Source of the DNA: Bacillus thuringiensis
GTDB taxonomy: Bacteria > Bacillota > Bacilli > Bacillales > Bacillaceae_G
Assembly: GCF_001182785.1 (NCBI RefSeq)
Contig: NZ_CP012101.1
Location: 124,001-188,000, forward strand
Length of the DNA: 64,000 nt
Direction of reading: 5' to 3'
Positions 35,563 to 44,964 of this stretch are shown here, one piece after another (position 1 is the stretch's first letter; every line of letters begins with the position of its first letter). The notes under the pieces are model-generated. The model worked only from the letters and a program-made list of their open reading frames with translations. It made no database searches and was not told where the DNA came from. The translations under genes were made by a program, and so were the position numbers.

Positions 35563-37200
35563 TTAGCCTATTTTAACTAATTTAAATTTTTGTGCAGCGC
35601 TATTGTTGATTTTGTCCCGAACATATAATCTTGCACCACTTTCTGTTCTTGTATCGTAAACATCTAATACTTTATTTTTGTTCTCATAATTCACTAACAT
35701 GACATTGCCATCTCCGGTACCTTCTAAAATCCAATAATGCTCTGGCTTATGCTGATTTTCTGTAACAAGGGCTGTATCGTCCGCATTAGGTGTAGTATTA
35801 TAGGCTAAGACCCTGCCATCCTCTTTGTTGATGATTTGATAAGCTTTTTTATCAGCATCATATTTGAATTCCCATTGTTGGTTCTTTCCATCATGAGAAT
35901 CCCATATCACTGGATGTTCTATCCCATGCTCCCCAAAATCGACAATCTTGTTTGCTTGTGGGTATACTATTTTGTAAGTTCCCTCATTCAAAGAATAATA
36001 TTTTTCATTCTCTTTTGCTAGTTCTTTCATCGCCGGGATCGCCGGGTCATTGACTGTTGTATTGTAGAATTTTTCTACGAATTCATATGAAGATATAGCA
36101 TCCTCCAGGATAGCTATATCAGATTTGAATTTTGTATCTTCCTTGCCCCCAATTGGTACAATACCACCGCCACGACCCCAGTCTAGAGCCCATTGCCTGT
36201 GTTGCTCTTTGACCTTACTTAGTCTATCTTTCAAATCTTTTATCTGATTCTCTGCATCACCAAGGTTGAAGTGGAATTCTGGTACCTGTTTTATCTTTTT
36301 GATGTGTGGGGCTGTAGTATCATCATATGTTTTCTTTATATGCAATAAATAGCTATTAGTAATTGCTCCAAACCCATCTTTCATATATATTTCTTTTAAG
36401 CTTTGCTCTGTAATATTCATTTTAGAAGATACTGCTTTATGACTTACTGAGTTTAAAAACAGTAAATGAGCAAGCGCAACTTTAGTGTATATAGGTAAAT
36501 TTATATCTTTGTGTTTATCATCCGAAGTGTAATCTAAAAGACTCCTAAATGAATACTGAATGTTATTTGCCAATATACCACGTTGAGTCTTGGTGTCTTC
36601 ATAATTTTTCTGGCTATTATCAGCATTCTGAGCATTATCAGCATTTACTACTTTTTCAAGATTTGTTAGTGAGTCCCTTAATGTTTTGAATTTAATGCTA
36701 AGCGAGTTAAGTTGTTCGTTATTAATTTCATTATCAATTTTATTTGTCAGCTTAGTAAGATCGGTTCTTAGTTTGTTTAGCTGTGAATTAATGCCATTTG
36801 TTTCTGGCCAAATGGAACTAATCATCGGAGCAACAAGCATTCCTCCACCTGGAATGAGACCAGTGCCTGCTATGGTTATCGCCCTTAAGGTATCGTTCAA
36901 TTGTTCAGGGCCTTCATTTGCAAATTTAATAAGTTCACTCGTTGTAGTTCCCACAAATTTGACTGCCGGCCCTAGATCATTTATTTGCTTCTTTACATTG
37001 TTTATCAAGTTATTTTCTGACAGTTCAGTGTTTTTCACTTGAGTCTCTAGTGATGAAATAACTGAACTGTTATCTCCTTCAGCAGCGAATGCAGAGGCTG
37101 TGGGTCCTAATGTACTAACTCCTAAAGTCATTGTTGTTACTGTTGTAAGAATGACTTGTTTGTATTTACGTTTTGCATCTTTTCTATCTTTGTACTTCAT
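35563..37200 (-). CDS. secreted HBL-family alpha-helical toxin with ricin-type lectin domain
   Basis: 545 residues from ATG 37200 (GAAAGGACG upstream). The signal peptide has a basic start KDRKDAKRKYK, a hydrophobic core and ASAFAA cleavage. Residues 45-390 resemble Bacillus HBL/NHE-type pore formers: long amphipathic helices (LSENNLINNVKKQINDLGPA) around a hydrophobic hairpin (AGTGLIPGGGMLVAPMISSI). Residues 400-545 form a RICIN-type domain (NKIVDFGEHGIEHPVIWDSH, KVLDVYDTRTESGARLYV) expected to bind glycans. The fusion suggests receptor targeting. Flanked by IS231-type ends; complete and probably functional. Confidence 0.8.
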   Translation of the reverse strand: MKYKDRKDAKRKYKQVILTTVTTMTLGVSTLGPTASAFAAEGDNSSVISSLETQVKNTELSENNLINNVKKQINDLGPAVKFVGTTTSELIKFANEGPEQLNDTLRAITIAGTGLIPGGGMLVAPMISSIWPETNGINSQLNKLRTDLTKLTNKIDNEINNEQLNSLSIKFKTLRDSLTNLEKVVNADNAQNADNSQKNYEDTKTQRGILANNIQYSFRSLLDYTSDDKHKDINLPIYTKVALAHLLFLNSVSHKAVSSKMNITEQSLKEIYMKDGFGAITNSYLLHIKKTYDDTTAPHIKKIKQVPEFHFNLGDAENQIKDLKDRLSKVKEQHRQWALDWGRGGGIVPIGGKEDTKFKSDIAILEDAISSYEFVEKFYNTTVNDPAIPAMKELAKENEKYYSLNEGTYKIVYPQANKIVDFGEHGIEHPVIWDSHDGKNQQWEFKYDADKKAYQIINKEDGRVLAYNTTPNADDTALVTENQHKPEHYWILEGTGDGNVMLVNYENKNKVLDVYDTRTESGARLYVRDKINNSAAQKFKLVKIG

Positions 37201-37274
37201 CAAATCGTCCTTTCTGGTTGTATTATTTTTACATGTATCCTATCAAAGAAGTAATATTATAGGCCTCACCATAC

Positions 37275-37393
37275 ACGCCCATCAACTTATTCGAATTGAG
37301 GTTGCTGATTTTCTGCACCAAAAGCGTTTACAGGTGTGAAACAACTTGTGGATACCGCCATAGCCAATATACCTGCGACTAATGTTTTTTCAT
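37275..37393 (-). pseudogene. signal-peptide stub of a secreted protein cut by an IS231-type end
   Basis: ATG 37393 is followed by six A; a seventh would open MKKTLVAGILAMAVSTSCF, then TPVNAFGAENQQPQFE, a typical secretion signal. The stub ends at an IS231-type end, CGCCCATCAACTTA (37277-37290). It lies upstream of the toxin gene in the same orientation, so it may be the remains of a partner toxin. Confidence 0.6.
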
Positions 37394-37637
37394 GCTAATT
37401 CTACCTATTGTTAATAGCTCTTGATAAAACAGTTAGATTAAACTCTAAGTGCTTTATTCTCTTTCTAGAAAAACTGACAATATATTATTTTTATAAATAG
37501 TTATAATGATGTTAATTACGAGAATGTAATCATAAATTATAGCTACCTGTACATATTGCTTAGCTATAAAATGATCCCTCTAGGAAGTTATATCAAAGAT
37601 AAATATAAAAATTAGATTACTTTCTTGTATCTTATAA

Positions 37638-37656
37638 GCTGTAAGGACCTTACAGC
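37638..37656. repeat. 19-bp palindrome
   Basis: GCTGTAAGG, A, CCTTACAGC. The surrounding 37394-37693 is AT-rich without a gene. Confidence 0.5.
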
Positions 37657-37693
37657 CTAATTAAAACACAAAGTTTATTGTAAGTGGATTTCT

Positions 37694-37913
37694 ATGGAAA
37701 GCGCTATCATTTGTCTGTTAATATTAGAAACTTCAAATTCATCGGGATCAACACCTGTAATATGCCCTATTCCCATTCTAGAAAATCGAATTGTTTCATA
37801 TCCACCTACTCCCATAATAATGACTTTCTTATTTCAAGTCATTATTGTTCCGCTTTTGAATAAACACCAATATTCTTTTTTGCCATTTCCCAGTAATAGG
37901 AATCCCTAGCCAT
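37694..37913 (-). pseudogene. ThiF/E1-like adenylyltransferase, N-terminal relic
   Basis: ATG 37913 behind AGGAGG opens MARDSYYWEMAKKNIGVYSK. After a shift another frame reads VIIMGVGGYETIRFSRMGIG, then VDPDEFEVSNINRQM, the nucleotide-binding motif of ThiF/MoeB/E1 enzymes. Everything after about residue 75 is gone. Confidence 0.7.
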
Positions 37914-38138
37914 TGAAAAACCTCCTGTGTATGTAATAATTATTTTAAAAAAGACTACCTATATAAAATAGTCCCTATATTTAACAATAAGATTAAAATG
38001 TGTTCTATTTATGTTCTATTTGTAAAAAAAATAAAAAACTTCCAATTATATCAGAAGATGTATTCTGTTAACTTATTAAACTTAATATAATAGATATTTT
38101 TTACGGAACACAATTGAAGAAAGAAGGATAACAGCTAA

Positions 38139-38291
38139 GAATTAGACGAGGAAGTGCTATCTGATTTGAGCCCATACCTTATCTTCCATATAAATCGATT
38201 CGGGAAATATGGATTGGACGATAATCGTCAACCACCCGATGTCCAATTTAATATGGCTATTTCACCTAATGAATTAAAAGTTGCAAATTGA
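38139..38291 (+). pseudogene. C-terminal fragment resembling a Tn3-family transposase
   Basis: A 50-residue frame without start encodes LSDLSPYLIFHINRFGKYGL and DDNRQPPDVQFNM, similar to the last residues of some Tn3-family TnpA proteins. Assignment is by motif memory only. Confidence 0.4.
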
Positions 38292-38308
38292 ACAAAAATA
38301 GCCATAGT

Positions 38309-38476
38309 CTATTTTAAGTGATCCCAAAAAGATAGAATCGTTGCCGTGCCCCCTTCATAATTCGAATATAAATAGTATTTACGAATTTTATAATTTAATC
38401 CATTTTTCTCTAATACCTCATAAAGCTTATTTTTAGTTTCATCCATTACGTCAAAAATAGTTAACTGTTCCATCAT
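38309..38476 (-). CDS. small acidic protein, unknown
   Basis: 55 residues. The start is placed at ATG 38476, 6 bases after GAGGAG; a longer upstream frame lacks a ribosome site. Sequence pattern EQLTIFDVMDETKNKLYEVL, IRKYYLYSNYEGGTATIL. No membrane helix or signal. It lies just left of the Tn554-type genes on the opposite strand. Family not recognised. Confidence 0.5.
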   Translation of the reverse strand: MMEQLTIFDVMDETKNKLYEVLEKNGLNYKIRKYYLYSNYEGGTATILSFWDHLK

Positions 38477-38758
38477 TAACAGCTCCTCATTGCGTAAATT
38501 TACTAAACTAACTCTAAGAACAAGGCTTGTGTTAAACAGACTATAATTAGAAGCGGATACTATGTCCAATATTAGGGCTGAAATCCGCTTTTTTCTTACA
38601 TGATATATTCCATAATTAGAGATTAAAAGTATGGTCTATTATGTATACAATAATACAGGAACTTACGTTCGATTTTGTATTAGGGAACATATCCCACAAC
38701 GTGAGGCGTAGCAAAGTCGAGAGACCGATCGTACAAAGGAGTTAAGAGGTGAAGAACT

Positions 38759-39889
38759 ATGCGTGTACAAGAGGTGATCCTAGAGAATGGAAAGAGATAC
38801 ATATTAGTAGATTCAGATGGGGTTCCTGTGATTCCTGTGGTGAAGTACCTCAAGTATTTGGATGTTACAGGGAAAAGCAGCAACACACAGAAGACTTATT
38901 GTTATGCACTCAAACAGTATTTCCTGTACTTACAGGAAACAGAGAAAGATTACAAGCATATAAGATTAGAGGACTTGGTGGAGTTTGTGGGATGGCTTCG
39001 GAATCCGTATGAGAGCACCAAGGTAATGTCCCTTCGACCTGTGCAGACAAAGAAAACAGAAAGGACAGTGAACCTTACGGTTACTGCTGTCACAAACTTC
39101 TATGACTATTTATACCGAAATGAGGAGTTGCCACGTGATATGGAAGAGAAATTGATACGTCAGGTCTTTACAGGCGGGAGAACGCGGTATAAGAGTTTCC
39201 TTCATCATGTCAACAAGGACAAGCCATCCATGCGGAATGTGTTGAAGATAAAAGAACCTCGCAAGAGGGTGCAGACACTTACAATAGAACAGGTGGAGCA
39301 AGTCTTAGCGGCAACAACGAATATACGGGATACCTTTCTCATCCGACTCTTGTTTAAGACGGGGTTAAGAATTGGAGAGGCTCTTTCTTTATTTTTGGAG
39401 GATTTCAAGTTTAGTCATCAAAAAGGACATCGTATTCGTCTGACGGATCGCGGGGAATTTGAGAACAGTGCGAAACTAAAAACAGGGGAACGAGAAATCT
39501 TTGTTTCACAGGAGCTCATGGACTTATATGATGACTACATGTATGATGTCGTTGACGAATTGGACTTCGAAACCAATTTTGTGTTCGTCAAACTGCGCGG
39601 TAAGAACAAGGGTAAACCGATGACCTATGGTGACGTGGAAGCTCTATTCAAGCGGTTACGTCAGAAAATAGGGCTGAACATCCACCCTCACCTGTTCCGT
39701 CATACGCACGCGACGATGTACTATCAAGAAACGAAGGATATTAAACAGGTGCAAGAGCGACTGGGCCATTCACAAATCCAAACGACCATGAACCTGTACC
39801 TTCATCCTTCGGACGAAGATACCCGTAAGGTTTGGGAAAAGGCACAGGGAGCATTTCAAATCAAACAACAGAATGGCGGGAAAGAATGA
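38759..39889 (+). CDS. tnpA: Tn554-type transposase A (tyrosine recombinase)
   Basis: 376 residues, ATG at 38759 behind GAGGTGA. N-terminal core-binding domain (NTQKTYCYALKQYFLYLQET), then a catalytic domain with Arg in FKTGLRIGEALSLFLEDF, HPHLFRHTHATMYYQE, ERLGHSQIQTTMNLYLHP (Tyr nucleophile). Size, order and overlap with the next gene match tnpA-tnpB-tnpC of Tn554-family transposons, which insert site-specifically without target duplication. Confidence 0.88.
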   Translation: MRVQEVILENGKRYILVDSDGVPVIPVVKYLKYLDVTGKSSNTQKTYCYALKQYFLYLQETEKDYKHIRLEDLVEFVGWLRNPYESTKVMSLRPVQTKKTERTVNLTVTAVTNFYDYLYRNEELPRDMEEKLIRQVFTGGRTRYKSFLHHVNKDKPSMRNVLKIKEPRKRVQTLTIEQVEQVLAATTNIRDTFLIRLLFKTGLRIGEALSLFLEDFKFSHQKGHRIRLTDRGEFENSAKLKTGEREIFVSQELMDLYDDYMYDVVDELDFETNFVFVKLRGKNKGKPMTYGDVEALFKRLRQKIGLNIHPHLFRHTHATMYYQETKDIKQVQERLGHSQIQTTMNLYLHPSDEDTRKVWEKAQGAFQIKQQNGGKE

Positions 39890-41727
39890 AGCAAACTTAT
39901 CAGAGTGATACAGAGCAACTTGGATTTCATGAACGATTGCAGCGCGAGCTGTCGAGTTATTCTGTGAAGACCATAGAGAAAGATGGCTCCGTTGCCATCC
40001 ATCACGTCAAAGATCCCTACTTCTTGGTTAACGACATTTGGAATGTCGACTTTTTGAAAAACATTCCACAATTTCAAGAGATGGCGAAGAATCATAGTAA
40101 AAGAAGAAGACGGAATATGCGTTTTGAAATCAATAGCGCGACTGTCAACTTGGAAGTGAAATATGTTTGGTATCAGAAATTATTTAAAGACGAATGGGCA
40201 ATTGGCACCGTGTTTGGCGGGCAAGCAACGAGCTTACGAAGGTTAACAGCATTTCTCAATGAAAAATACTCTAACCTCCCTTCTCTCCTTGATTTGAACA
40301 TCGATCAAGTGGAACGGGAGTGGTTGTTTTGGTTAGAACAGCAAGGTGTTCTAACACAACAGACAATACAGCACATGACGTATGGTGAACTTATTAATAA
40401 AACACCCACCGCAACCTTTTTACGAGTTATCCATTCCAAATTTCTCACGCTGACTGATACGCGTGAAGAGTGGGAGAAAGATCGATGGGATGTGCGGGTG
40501 TTACATGGCAAATATGGAATTAACTATAACAAGACCCAGACTAATTATTATCTTGATTTCACCAAAATTGAACAAGTGGAAATGCGCCAGTATTTTAAAA
40601 AGTATTTCAAACAACGCTTACTTAGTAAGAATCATTTTTCATGGGATACAGCTTCAATATATTCAATATATTTACCAAGGTTCTTGTCATTTATATTTTC
40701 CTTAGAACCTACATGGACAAGTTTAAAAGGATTGAAACGATCGCATATGGGACTGTATATTCAATGGTTACATGAATACGCAAGAAATAATTTGACCCAA
40801 AAAAATGCGAACCCTGAACGCTATATATCACATGCCCTGACCTACACGGGAAAGTGCTTGGAAGACATCCAGCGATATGAATACGATATCGCTCCTGAAA
40901 CTCCTGTACGATTGTTACTCTTTCCAGAGGACAAGCCAAAGTTAAAAAAGAAATCGATTGATCAAATTGATTACATTCCTGAATTTGTATTGGAGCAACT
41001 TTTCGCGCACATCGATGACTTACACAAAGAGGTCATTCCAGTGGTATGGGTGGCTTTTAAAACAGGGCTTCGCATTTCGGATGTATTAGGTTTAACCTCG
41101 AATTGTTTGGAGCGAATTAACAGTAACTACTCTATTGTCACGGATATTGAGAAGACATATGTGCAAGGACATAGAATCCCAATTGACGAAGATTTAGCAA
41201 ATATCCTCGCGGTTCTTATTCAACAATCCCAAGAGAATAGCAACCAAGAGAATAACCCCGAAGGGTTTATTTTTGTTCGTTACCGAGGTGTACGGAAAGG
41301 TAGGCCTTATTATCAACGATGGATTCGAGAACAATTAAACACACTAGCAAAACAAAAGAATATTGTAGATGAGAATGGAAAACTATTCCACTTCAAAACT
41401 CATCAATTTCGCCACACCTATGCTGTCAAAATGTTAAATGGCGGCGCAGATATACTAACTGTACAGGAACTAATGGCACATGCCTCGCCTGAAATGACCT
41501 TGCGGTATGCCAAACTGTTGGATGACACAAAGAGAAAGTCATTTGAAGCAGCCTTTAGAAATAAAAGTCTACACCGTTTCAATTCAAATGGTAAGGTGCA
41601 AGAAATTAAGGCAGGCGAAGATATCCCAGAGGACATCCTGCAAGCTCTTTGGCAAAATCATAAATTAAACGCGATGGAAAATAACTATGGAACGTGTCAC
41701 GCTCGTTTAAGTGGCGATTGTCCTTAA
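39886..41727 (+). CDS. tnpB: Tn554-type transposase B, C-terminus cut by frameshift
   Basis: 613 residues from ATG 39886, overlapping the tnpA stop as ATGA. Catalytic motifs FKTGLRISDVLGLT, THQFRHTYAVKMLNGG and AHASPEMTLRYAKLLD are intact. The frame stops after RLSGDCP; the next frame continues MEEAPCLTCGKGGTPCKDLA, so an extra base in CCTTAATATGGAG separated a Cys-rich tail. The recombinase core may still work, but the tail is highly conserved in this family. Confidence 0.85.
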   Translation: MKQTYQSDTEQLGFHERLQRELSSYSVKTIEKDGSVAIHHVKDPYFLVNDIWNVDFLKNIPQFQEMAKNHSKRRRRNMRFEINSATVNLEVKYVWYQKLFKDEWAIGTVFGGQATSLRRLTAFLNEKYSNLPSLLDLNIDQVEREWLFWLEQQGVLTQQTIQHMTYGELINKTPTATFLRVIHSKFLTLTDTREEWEKDRWDVRVLHGKYGINYNKTQTNYYLDFTKIEQVEMRQYFKKYFKQRLLSKNHFSWDTASIYSIYLPRFLSFIFSLEPTWTSLKGLKRSHMGLYIQWLHEYARNNLTQKNANPERYISHALTYTGKCLEDIQRYEYDIAPETPVRLLLFPEDKPKLKKKSIDQIDYIPEFVLEQLFAHIDDLHKEVIPVVWVAFKTGLRISDVLGLTSNCLERINSNYSIVTDIEKTYVQGHRIPIDEDLANILAVLIQQSQENSNQENNPEGFIFVRYRGVRKGRPYYQRWIREQLNTLAKQKNIVDENGKLFHFKTHQFRHTYAVKMLNGGADILTVQELMAHASPEMTLRYAKLLDDTKRKSFEAAFRNKSLHRFNSNGKVQEIKAGEDIPEDILQALWQNHKLNAMENNYGTCHARLSGDCP

Positions 41728-41729
41728 TA

Positions 41730-42010
41730 TGGAGGAGGCGCCTTGTTTAACGTGTGGTAAGGGAGGTACCCCTTGTAAGGACCTAGCAATTGGCTTTTCC
41801 GATTTCGATATCGGAAAATATGAGGATCATATCAAAAGAACCTCTAGAAATATGGAATTAGCAAAACAGCATGGACGTGAAGACATTGTGGAGAAAGGTT
41901 CTAGAAATTTGAAGCGTTATGAAGAGATTTTAAGCAAGCTCCAGGAAGGGAATGTTATCTTCGGCAGAATGGAACGAATAAAGCGAAAGCAGGGTGTAGA
42001 AAATGGCTAA
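41730..42010 (+). pseudogene. detached Cys-rich tail of TnpB
   Basis: The frame MEEAPCLTCGKGGTPCKDLA, KYEDHIKRTSRNMELA, VIFGRMERIKRKQG reads as the C-terminus of Tn554-type TnpB. It has an ATG at 41730 (TTAATATG) but only a weak ribosome site, and overlaps tnpC by 8 bases. Confidence 0.7.
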
Positions 42011-42383
42011 CTACGATCGTAAAGAACATTTAAAAGCAATTCATGCATCAAGAAAAGCGACTACTTCGCAAAAGGTGGATAAAGCCATCCAAAGGCTCGT
42101 GCGAGCCAATGGTCCTATCAATTTTAATAGTGTGGCAAGCGAGGCTGGCGTAGCAAAAGCGACGCTATACAACAGCCGTGAGCTGCGTGAACGGATTGAG
42201 AGCCTGCGCCAGCAACAAGCGGAAGCTCCTACACCAAAACAAATCAAGCGTGAAATAGATGAAAATAATAAAGATGCAGTTATCGCCTCTTTGAAACGTA
42301 AGATTAAGAGGTTAGAAGAAGAGAAAAAACAACTGCGTGAGCAATTGAAGGTTGCTTATGCAGAAGTTTATAGAAAGATTTGA
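42003..42383 (+). CDS. tnpC: Tn554-type transposase C
   Basis: 126 residues, ATG at 42003 inside the preceding frame. An N-terminal HTH-like region (FNSVASEAGVAKATLYNSRE) and a long C-terminal coiled coil (ASLKRKIKRLEEEKKQLREQ). TnpC of Tn554 modulates insertion orientation and efficiency. Size matches (about 125 residues). Confidence 0.85.
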   Translation: MANYDRKEHLKAIHASRKATTSQKVDKAIQRLVRANGPINFNSVASEAGVAKATLYNSRELRERIESLRQQQAEAPTPKQIKREIDENNKDAVIASLKRKIKRLEEEKKQLREQLKVAYAEVYRKI

Positions 42384-42512
42384 GGGAACCATGTTCCTTT
42401 CTTTCTTCGGTTAACGAAGGAGAACCGTTTAATAACAAGCTCAAATAAATTATAGTGTTGTATTTTGTTTTGTGGGGAAAAATACCTACCAAGAAAAGGT
42501 AGGTGACTTTAT

Positions 42513-42926
42513 TTGAAAAAATTTTTATGTATTATTTTCAGCGTTTTATTTTGTATCACTACTTCTACTGTTTTGGCAAAGCAAGAAGCACCGAATCAAT
42601 AATTTATTAATAAGTATTATTTCGATATTGATTTAAAAGGGATGAAAGATATCTATTTCTTTAGGGAGTTCCCCTTTTATACTGATAAAGGACAAGTTTC
42701 GCCTTTAGGTAAGGCAGTTTTATCTGTATTACAGGGTGATATATGGACATGGGCTAGGGAACCAAGGATTTATGTTAAAGAAAACATTGCTTATATACAC
42801 GCAGTAAAATTAGATGGCTTAAATCTATATACGCTGAAAAGAGAAAATAACGTTTGGAAAGTCGTTAAAATTGAAAAAAAGAAACTTCCTACGGTTGGTA
42901 GCGATGAGGTATTTTCCCTTTATTAG
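42513..42926 (+). pseudogene. small secreted protein with premature stop
   Basis: TTG 42513 follows AGGTAGGTGA. The frame encodes a signal peptide (KKFLCIIFSVLFCITTSTVL, AKQEA), hits TAA at about 42600, and resumes in the same frame FINKYYFDIDLKGMKDIYFF through IYVKENIAYIHAVKLDGLNL to 42926. One base change at the TAA would give a 137-residue protein. Family not recognised. Confidence 0.6.
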
Positions 42927-42938
42927 GTTGATGGCGAT
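42923..42938. repeat. IS231-type end relic
   Basis: TTAGGTTGATGGCGAT followed by CCCTACATTATG, overlapping the end of the preceding pseudogene. Confidence 0.4.
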
Positions 42939-43062
42939 ATCCCTACATTATGCTGTGGATTGGAACGAAACAATCCAAATTTCCGATACAAAATATGTTG
43001 CTTATGGTGCTGGACCAGTTGATGAAGTTTACTTTGCTGTAAAGAAACAAAAAAACACTTTT

Positions 43063-44850
43063 TTATTCGATAATTCCAATTTCTAGAGCCTTTTGAACAG
43101 CTTCTTCTTTGTTGCGGACTCCTAGCTTTGCATAAGCTGTGGAAGCATAATTTCTGACCGTACCATTCGATAAATATAACCTTGATGCTATGGTAGTGTA
43201 TCGAAGTCCCTTTGCTACTAGCTGCAATATTTCTATCTCCCTAGCTGTTAGCTCATAAGCGGTTGCTTTTGATTGTGGTGTCTCTTTTTGCGCATCAAAC
43301 TTCTCAAATATTTTGTGAGACATTCCCTGATCAATTAGTGTCCCACCTTTGTGAATAAGTCGGATCGTATTAGCTAGCTCCAATGTTTCAATAGATTTGA
43401 GTAAAAAACCATCCGCACCGTTGCGAAGTGATTCCAACGCCTGTTCGGTATCCTGAAAAGTTGTGAAAATTAATACGCGGATATGTGGCCATTGTTGTTT
43501 AATCTTTTTGGTTGCTTCAACTCCATCCATGTGCTGCATATCTAAATCCATAAGTATAACATGAGGTTGAAGGCGCCCACACAAATCGATGGCTTGATTG
43601 CCATCCTCAGCCAAGCCGACTACATTTAAATCTTCATATCTATCGAGTAGTGTCCTCAAACTTTCCCGAACAAATGGCTGATCGTCTACAATTAACAAAC
43701 GAATAAGTCCATCTTTTATTTCAGTTTGTCGCGGTATGGTACATGTAACAAGCATTCCTTCCTCTGGCTTTGTATATACAGACAAATGACCTTGCAAGTT
43801 CATTGTCCGTTCTTTCATCGCATTCATACCGAAGCCTTCCTGCCATTCTACATTTCCTTTTCCATTATCTTGAACTTCTAACCTCGTATATTGTTGTTCA
43901 AACTGCAATGAAACTATAATTTCAGTCCCTTGACCATGACGTACTGCATTCGTAAGGGACTCCTGTAAGCAACGAACGAATGTGATCTTCGCTTGCCAAG
44001 ATAGTTGATATTCCTCTCCGAATGTCCTAAAACTTACATTTACCTGAGCGTGCTCCTGAAATTCGGCTCCAAGATTTTGTAGAGATTGAATCAAGGAAGA
44101 CGATTGACACGGAGAATCCATTTGATGTAGGTAACCTCTTACGTCCTCGATGCTTTTACGTCCCATTTCAAGCAGAGAATCTAGCCTCTGTATACCCATT
44201 TCAGTAGCAAGTTCGGTACGCAACGTTTCCATCCCCATAATAATAGAAGTATAAGCGTGACCAACTGTATCATGAAGCTCATTCGACAGTCTGTTCCGTT
44301 CTTCTGCCAATGTAATGCGTTCAATTTGAGACATATATTGCTCAAGTACCGCGTTTTGTTTACGAATCGCTTCATTTTGCTTATGATTGACGATTAATAA
44401 ATGGAAAGCGAAGCCCATTACATAAGCAAGTCCATAGTAGGTAACCAAAATCCAATAGCTATTACTTGGCGCAACCGCATAGAGAATTCCAGTTGTTATA
44501 AAAACTGTTGTTGGAGCTGTCCAATAATAGGACAAATGCTTACTATTCGCAGCAATTAGAAACACCGATATAAGAAATGTCTTGTTAGCTTCCGGAAATA
44601 AGGAGGTTAAATATATACACAGTCCACCATATAGCAGTATTTCTGTGGACAAGTAATATTTGTAATTGAACAGTAAGGCTACCCATGGAATAGAGAAGGC
44701 AACAACCTCCCAAAAAATAATAATCCAAAGTGGCAATGTCAAACCATTCTGAAAATCTAATGTGATTACGACGATAGAGACACTAACAAGTATACGGACT
44801 CCTAACATAATCCAATCGTACCAAAACCAATACTTAACCATATCTAACAA
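43063..44850 (-). CDS. histidine kinase fused to LuxR-type response regulator
   Basis: 595 residues, TTG start at 44850 with AGGGGG upstream. Residues 1-165 carry five or six helices. HisKA_3 box NELHDTVGHAYTSIIMGMET (about 190-210), HATPase_c with VRCLQESLTNAVRHG and LEVQDNGKG (300-380), then at about 385 a receiver RLLIVDDQPFVRES with Asp in VILMDLDMQHMDGVEA, and a LuxR HTH (ELTAREIEILQLVAKG, NGTVRNYASTAYAKLG). Kinase and regulator are normally separate genes; here no stop separates them. It probably controls the adjacent genes 44965-48315. Confidence 0.88.
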   Translation of the reverse strand: MLDMVKYWFWYDWIMLGVRILVSVSIVVITLDFQNGLTLPLWIIIFWEVVAFSIPWVALLFNYKYYLSTEILLYGGLCIYLTSLFPEANKTFLISVFLIAANSKHLSYYWTAPTTVFITTGILYAVAPSNSYWILVTYYGLAYVMGFAFHLLIVNHKQNEAIRKQNAVLEQYMSQIERITLAEERNRLSNELHDTVGHAYTSIIMGMETLRTELATEMGIQRLDSLLEMGRKSIEDVRGYLHQMDSPCQSSSLIQSLQNLGAEFQEHAQVNVSFRTFGEEYQLSWQAKITFVRCLQESLTNAVRHGQGTEIIVSLQFEQQYTRLEVQDNGKGNVEWQEGFGMNAMKERTMNLQGHLSVYTKPEEGMLVTCTIPRQTEIKDGLIRLLIVDDQPFVRESLRTLLDRYEDLNVVGLAEDGNQAIDLCGRLQPHVILMDLDMQHMDGVEATKKIKQQWPHIRVLIFTTFQDTEQALESLRNGADGFLLKSIETLELANTIRLIHKGGTLIDQGMSHKIFEKFDAQKETPQSKATAYELTAREIEILQLVAKGLRYTTIASRLYLSNGTVRNYASTAYAKLGVRNKEEAVQKALEIGIIE

Positions 44851-44964
44851 GTCATTTACCCCCTAAGTAGCCTACCTTTTTACTTCCTATATTATAAATT
44901 AATCCTTCATACATTGTTGTACTTTTTAATTTTACACTACAATTCCCTCATAGAAGGTAAACTT

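Noticed and set aside
35392..35580. 62-codon plus-strand ORF at the toxin terminator
   Set aside because: No ribosome site and overlaps terminator and toxin 3' end.
42871..43086. 71-codon ORF overlapping the secreted-protein pseudogene
   Set aside because: Crosses an IS231-type end; the part DTKYVAYGAGPVDEVYF may be a fragment of a lost gene but cannot be shown.
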